Source: Methanosarcina sp.
Lineage (GTDB): Archaea; Halobacteriota; Methanosarcinia; Methanosarcinales; Methanosarcinaceae
Assembly (NCBI RefSeq): GCF_028693135.1
Contig: NZ_JAQUVZ010000038.1
Coordinates: 1-34,743 of the forward strand
Reading direction: 5' to 3'
DNA length: 34,743 bases
Below are positions 31,416-34,743 of this stretch, piece by piece. The notes beneath the pieces are model-generated. The model was not told where the DNA came from. It searched no databases and was given only the letters and a program-made list of their open reading frames with translations. The position numbers were made by a program, and so were the translations under genes. Numbering within the stretch: position 1 is the first letter of the stretch; each line of letters starts with the position of its first letter.

Positions 31416-33764
31416 TTAAGAGGTATATGTGGAAACCCACTCCGGCTTTTCCGGCGGGTTTGCCTTCAGCATTTCTCTCCATTTTTCATCGGTCAGGCGG
31501 TCGGACATGGGCTGTTTGAACTCGTAGTAGCTCATAACGGGTCCGGCTCCTACAAGAATCCTGCCGTCCGGAAGCTTATACGCGACCACGATCATATCCA
31601 CGTATCCTACTCCTTCTTCGAGTACAGCTCCCGTGTTGCCGTCGGTATGGACGTCAGCCACGACTGTGGTTTTTCTGGCTTTATCGTCGACGTCAGTTAT
31701 GACTCCCTCAAGCTGGTCCCCAAAATTCTTGATGAACTCATAATCTTCTTCAGTCAGTTCTTCGTTTTCGAGTTCCTTTTCCGAAATTGCCTGAAGCCTG
31801 GAAAGTATAGTTTCAAGGTCTGTAAGCCTTGCTTTTGATGCAGGCTCAAGCACGCCCATTTCATCCAGGCCCTGGTTTGTCAGCTTCGTTAAGGCAAACA
31901 GCCTGGCGTAGAAATCAGGGACCGGCTCTACATAGCCGACAACTGGTTTTTCTTCAGGCGGCATTTGCATTGCGCTTTCAGTCATGGTGTAACTCTGTTT
32001 GGCATAGAGAATGGTATCGTGCCTTAGTTCGGCCCAGGAAGCCAGTGAAGTACTCAGTTCCTTATCCTGCCAGGCATCGGTCTGCATGAAAGTCGGGTAT
32101 CCTTCTCCATAGTCTTTCAGGAGGGGCTGAAGGGAATAGAGCCAGGACCAGTAGAGGTTCCGGTTCCACTCGGCTGCGCTGAAGTTCGCAAACTCCGAAT
32201 CCAGTCCACTGTACTGGACACTGTAATTTTCGTAACTGGAATCGTTCAGTTCATCAAGCCAGTAAACAGCTCTTCCTGAGCCAAGGAGAGCCATTGCATC
32301 AAGCCCGCGCGGGAAGCCGCGGATAGGTCTTCCAGCTCCTGAGATTACGAGAGTGAAAGGGGCATCCCTTTCTCCCTGATATTCTCCTGTATAGGCTCCG
32401 ACCAGGTTTGAGAACATGTAAGAGTCCGGGATAAAGCGCTGCCCCATGAAGCGGAAACCTGTGGTATTTTCGAGGCATGCGTCAGCCTGTTCCGAAGTGA
32501 AGGGCGGCTCAAGGACACAGTTTCCTGTGCCTCCGTAGATCTTCGGACCCTGGTTTTCGGCAAGTACAGCCTTTAACTCCTCTACTGCTATTTCATTAAA
32601 CTCCCTCTCTCCATTGCCAAAGACCTGGTCCATGGCTTCCATGTATTCGTAAGGCCCCAGGTCATCGGAAAAGCCCACATAAAAAGCCGTAACCCCGTAG
32701 ATCCTGTCCCAGTTTTTAAGAAGCTCAGGCTCGTTTTGGAGCTTTGAAGAAATCAGGCTTGCCTGGATGGTCTGGATGCGGGCATCTTTTGCAGGGGCTT
32801 CGGACGTTATCAGTCCGCCCTTCAGGAGCATGCTCATCCTGCCGTGCCACATAAAAGCTCTGAAATAGTTTTGCAGCTTCTCAGAGCGGGTATAGTGGCC
32901 TCTTGGCACATACTGGGAATAGTCTTCTTCGTACAGGAAAATCGGAGAAGGAGCAAAACCACCGTGAGCTTCGATCAGAGCCAGTTCAGCTTCAACCTCT
33001 TCTTTTACAAACGATGGGACCTCAAACTGATATTGTTCTGCTGAACCTGCAGGGAAAAGAGCCGCGTCAACAAAACCGTAAGGGTCTTCTGCTGCCTGTA
33101 CCTGTGAGGGCTTCGGCTGGAGCAGGCTCAAAGCAACCGCAAAGTAGGCTGCGTTTCTTCTTGCAGCTTCCTTTTCTTCTCCTGATTCTCCTGAAGCACT
33201 GTTAGAAGCACTGTTATATTCTTCTACCGAGCTGTTCAGCAAATCAAGGTCGGTCTCCCAGAGAGTATCATAAAACTCCTTTTCCTCTATCTGGCGCAGG
33301 GTCTCATCAAACTGGATGTGATAGAGGTGCAGAAGAGAATCCGTGGTAATGAAAACAGGAATTTCCTCTTTTTTGAGGGTCACGTACATTGAAGTTATGT
33401 CCTCTTCTGCGGGATTGTAAGGATTTTCTATTACCACAAAACCATTACTTTCCAGCATTTTTAGAGCTGATTCATCAAGAGGAATTCCGGCAGAAAAGGC
33501 TGCATAGTTGGAGATTTTATCCCTTTCCAGGGGTAACTCATAAGAAGGTGCTTTTAACTCGACATCGAGGGCTTCCAGACTATAATTTCCCGGCAGGAAG
33601 GCGCCCTGCCCCAGAATCCCCGAATAAGTTACATACTCCGTTTTGAGCACATCTGCGGCGTAGCCGGGCGTGTCCTGCTCTGTCTCCTGACCGGAGCAGC
33701 CAGCAAAAAAAACAAAAAGCAAAAGCATCAGGAAGACTGATGCGAATTTGATTCTACGGTTCAT
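31416..33764 (-). CDS. DUF3160 surface lipoprotein, paralogue 2
   Basis: The 782-aa protein starts MNRRIKFASVF and has a lipobox FAGC (Cys23). GAGGTATAGATA precedes the ATG. The whole DUF3160 region is present, with the same landmark motifs as its neighbour (SLLHLYHIQFDET, MWHGRMSMLLKG, FYVGFSDDLGPYEYMEAMD, GQRFIPDSYMF, and a nearly identical last 45 residues). Differences concentrate after the lipid-anchor cysteine, in an ASNSASGESGEE insertion near residue 190 and in the region around 600-680. A 54-aa membrane-protein gene lies 94 bases upstream on the same strand. Function is unknown; exposure on the cell surface is inferred from the lipobox. Confidence 0.9.
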   Translation of the reverse strand: MNRRIKFASVFLMLLLFVFFAGCSGQETEQDTPGYAADVLKTEYVTYSGILGQGAFLPGNYSLEALDVELKAPSYELPLERDKISNYAAFSAGIPLDESALKMLESNGFVVIENPYNPAEEDITSMYVTLKKEEIPVFITTDSLLHLYHIQFDETLRQIEEKEFYDTLWETDLDLLNSSVEEYNSASNSASGESGEEKEAARRNAAYFAVALSLLQPKPSQVQAAEDPYGFVDAALFPAGSAEQYQFEVPSFVKEEVEAELALIEAHGGFAPSPIFLYEEDYSQYVPRGHYTRSEKLQNYFRAFMWHGRMSMLLKGGLITSEAPAKDARIQTIQASLISSKLQNEPELLKNWDRIYGVTAFYVGFSDDLGPYEYMEAMDQVFGNGEREFNEIAVEELKAVLAENQGPKIYGGTGNCVLEPPFTSEQADACLENTTGFRFMGQRFIPDSYMFSNLVGAYTGEYQGERDAPFTLVISGAGRPIRGFPRGLDAMALLGSGRAVYWLDELNDSSYENYSVQYSGLDSEFANFSAAEWNRNLYWSWLYSLQPLLKDYGEGYPTFMQTDAWQDKELSTSLASWAELRHDTILYAKQSYTMTESAMQMPPEEKPVVGYVEPVPDFYARLFALTKLTNQGLDEMGVLEPASKARLTDLETILSRLQAISEKELENEELTEEDYEFIKNFGDQLEGVITDVDDKARKTTVVADVHTDGNTGAVLEEGVGYVDMIVVAYKLPDGRILVGAGPVMSYYEFKQPMSDRLTDEKWREMLKANPPEKPEWVSTYTS

Positions 33765-33818
33765 TATCTATACCTCAGACAAAACCAGTAAAAAATAATT
33801 TGAAAGTAAAGTTATTAA

Positions 33819-33844
33819 GTTTTTCTTATGTAAATAAGAAAAAC
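33819..33844. promoter_or_regulatory. Perfect 11-bp inverted repeat upstream of DUF3160 paralogue 2
   Basis: GTTTTTCTTAT and ATAAGAAAAAC flank a four-base GTAA loop. It lies 55-80 bases upstream of the DUF3160 ATG and 15 bases past the stop codon of the small membrane protein. It could be an operator palindrome or a weak terminator hairpin. Confidence 0.6.
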
Positions 33845-33858
33845 CCTCTTTTTCCCTG

Positions 33859-34023
33859 TTAGTCGTTAGGACTCAGAGGATCTATTCTGAAAAGCAGAAT
33901 CATGAATAATGCAGCCACAGCTCCTGAGCTCAAGATAAGTGGATCTCTGGTGATATTAAGAAGCGTGCCTGCAACAAGTAACAAAGCCCCTATTAATAGT
34001 AGAATATGGAATCTTCTGTTCAA
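33859..34023 (-). CDS. Small two-helix membrane protein (54 aa)
   Basis: The frame starts at TTG (34023) eight bases after GGGGAGA and ends at TAA (33859). It encodes MNRRFHILLLIGALLLVAGT, a short polar loop with NITRDP, a second helix SSGAVAALFMILLF and the tail RIDPLSPND. The basic N-terminus followed by a hydrophobic helix suggests a cytoplasmic N-terminus. It lies on the same strand as the downstream DUF3160 gene but an inverted repeat separates them. I do not recognise a family. Codon use and the helix pattern make it a credible gene despite its size and TTG start. Confidence 0.55.
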   Translation of the reverse strand: MNRRFHILLLIGALLLVAGTLLNITRDPLILSSGAVAALFMILLFRIDPLSPND

Positions 34024-34480
34024 ATTATTTTCTCCCCTGTTCTCCCATTTTGGTATCTAAAATTTTCAAATTATTTATTTAAGACATTAAAATATACCCT
34101 GATTCCCTATAATTAGTTGTTTCTCTTTAGTTATTTATTTTTCCACAAATCATTTATTTTTTATTAAACTTCAAATTATTTTGAAGTTATGTTTTGAAAC
34201 AGACAGTCTAATGATAATGGTAATGATTATTTCCTCTGTTTATTAAAGTCTCCATGAAAAGCCATCCCAAAAAATAAAGGTGAATATTTTTTGATTCAGT
34301 GTGAAAAAAGTTGAGACATTTTTCAGAGCATGGAGTTGAATGTTTTCTGCCAGAAACGGAAAGGTAACTAACTATAAGTTAATAAATTTTTAATTAAGTG
34401 AGTGGAGGTTAAAACCTGCCTTCGGCAGGTAAACATATAAATTAATATTATTAATTTTATATCTATTCCCTGGTCTTCCC
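34024..34480. other. AT-rich region upstream of the transposase
   Basis: No ORF of note. A perfect hairpin ACCTGCC/GGCAGGT with a TTC loop lies at 34414-34430. Directly after it CATATAAATTAATA (about 34434) could be the TATA box of the transposase gene. The left end of the IS must lie in this stretch but its inverted repeat cannot be identified without the other end. Confidence 0.5.
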
Positions 34481-34743
34481 ATGGCAGAGAAAAACAGCAG
34501 TCGAAGAGTTGAATCCTCCTTAAAACGTACAAGGTTCTTAGGTCACCTTGGTCTTATGGCTGGAGTTTTCAGAGAACTTGAAGTTGACAAACTGATAGAT
34601 GAGAAACTTCCAAAAAAAAGGGATCACAATGTCCCTCACTCAGTTTGCATCCTTGCCATGGTACTCAATGGTCTTGGTTTCATAGGGCAACGTCTGTACC
34701 TGTTTCCTGATTTTTTCAAAAACATTTCTACTGAAAGGCTTTT
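34481..34743 (+). CDS. IS1634-like transposase, N-terminal part (cut by window end)
   Basis: The frame is open from the ATG at 34481 to the last base and encodes 87 residues. It contains GHLGLMAGVFRELEVDKLIDEKLPKK and NVPHSVCILAMVLNGLGFIGQRLYLFPDFF, the DUF4277-type N-terminal domain of IS1634-family transposases. In that domain ALVLNGLGF-like and LY..P.FF motifs are standard. The DDE catalytic domain would lie beyond the window. No Shine-Dalgarno is seen; a TATA-like sequence lies about 45 bases upstream. Whether the IS is intact cannot be judged. Confidence 0.85.
   Translation, partial: MAEKNSSRRVESSLKRTRFLGHLGLMAGVFRELEVDKLIDEKLPKKRDHNVPHSVCILAMVLNGLGFIGQRLYLFPDFFKNISTERL

Noticed and set aside
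34300-34330. GAAAAAAGTTGA shared with 15137-15148 as a possible IS end
   Set aside because: It is only a 12-base A-rich match without matching flanks; it cannot be distinguished from chance.

Overview
The window reads as chromosomal DNA of a methanogenic archaeon, most likely Methanosarcina. Supporting signs are a CDP-archaeol synthase (CarS), a ferredoxin:disulfide reductase with a fused rubredoxin, PKD/YVTN/PGF-pre-PGF surface proteins, two DUF3160 lipoproteins, a nested group II intron of the kind known from Methanosarcina, AT-rich intergenic DNA with archaeal TATA boxes, and oligo-T terminators. Assignments come from reading the sequence and recalling families; no search was run.

Layout. 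1-1200: the 3' end of a group II intron sits inside the broken reverse transcriptase of a second one, followed by a gene resembling only the C-terminal part of SWIM zinc-finger proteins. 1377-2908: a molbindin (Mop), then a three-gene plus-strand cluster of a 44-aa Pro/Glu-rich peptide (TTG start), a TIR-like/zinc-ribbon protein and a 111-aa unknown. 3142-13491 (minus): one huge exported protein of about 3449 aa. It carries a papain-like protease, five PKD domains, three seven-fold propeller-like arrays, Ig-like and FN3-like modules, a PGF-pre-PGF domain and a C-terminal membrane anchor. 13492-14675 has no gene but holds a 400-bp nested inverted-repeat element.

14676-16245 (minus) holds a zinc-ribbon ORF without a start codon, then a redox operon (glutaredoxin-like protein and FTRc-rubredoxin fusion). 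16523-18010 is a 14-TM-type MFS exporter, divergent from a DUF21/CNNM membrane protein (18396-19517). 19623-21886 (minus) is a DJ-1/PfpI protein followed by a SagB-type double nitroreductase. 22208 to about 23460 is a tnpB-only IS200/IS605 element with an intact RuvC site and a readable guide-RNA 3' end. 23416-24165 is gene-free and contains hairpins and copy A of a dispersed repeat.

24166-25464 (minus) holds pyrE and carS. 25754-27859 (plus) encodes CcmF as two proteins, with the C-terminal half placed before the N-terminal half. 28003-33764 (minus) holds two tandem DUF3160 lipoproteins separated by about 1 kb of hairpin-rich DNA that includes copy B of the dispersed repeat. A 54-aa membrane protein lies upstream of the second. 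The window ends inside an IS1634-like transposase.

The strongest candidates for something new are the small TIR cluster, the three-propeller protease-adhesin, the inverted-repeat element at 14.1-14.5 kb, the dispersed two-block repeat, and the permuted CcmF pair standing apart from other ccm genes.
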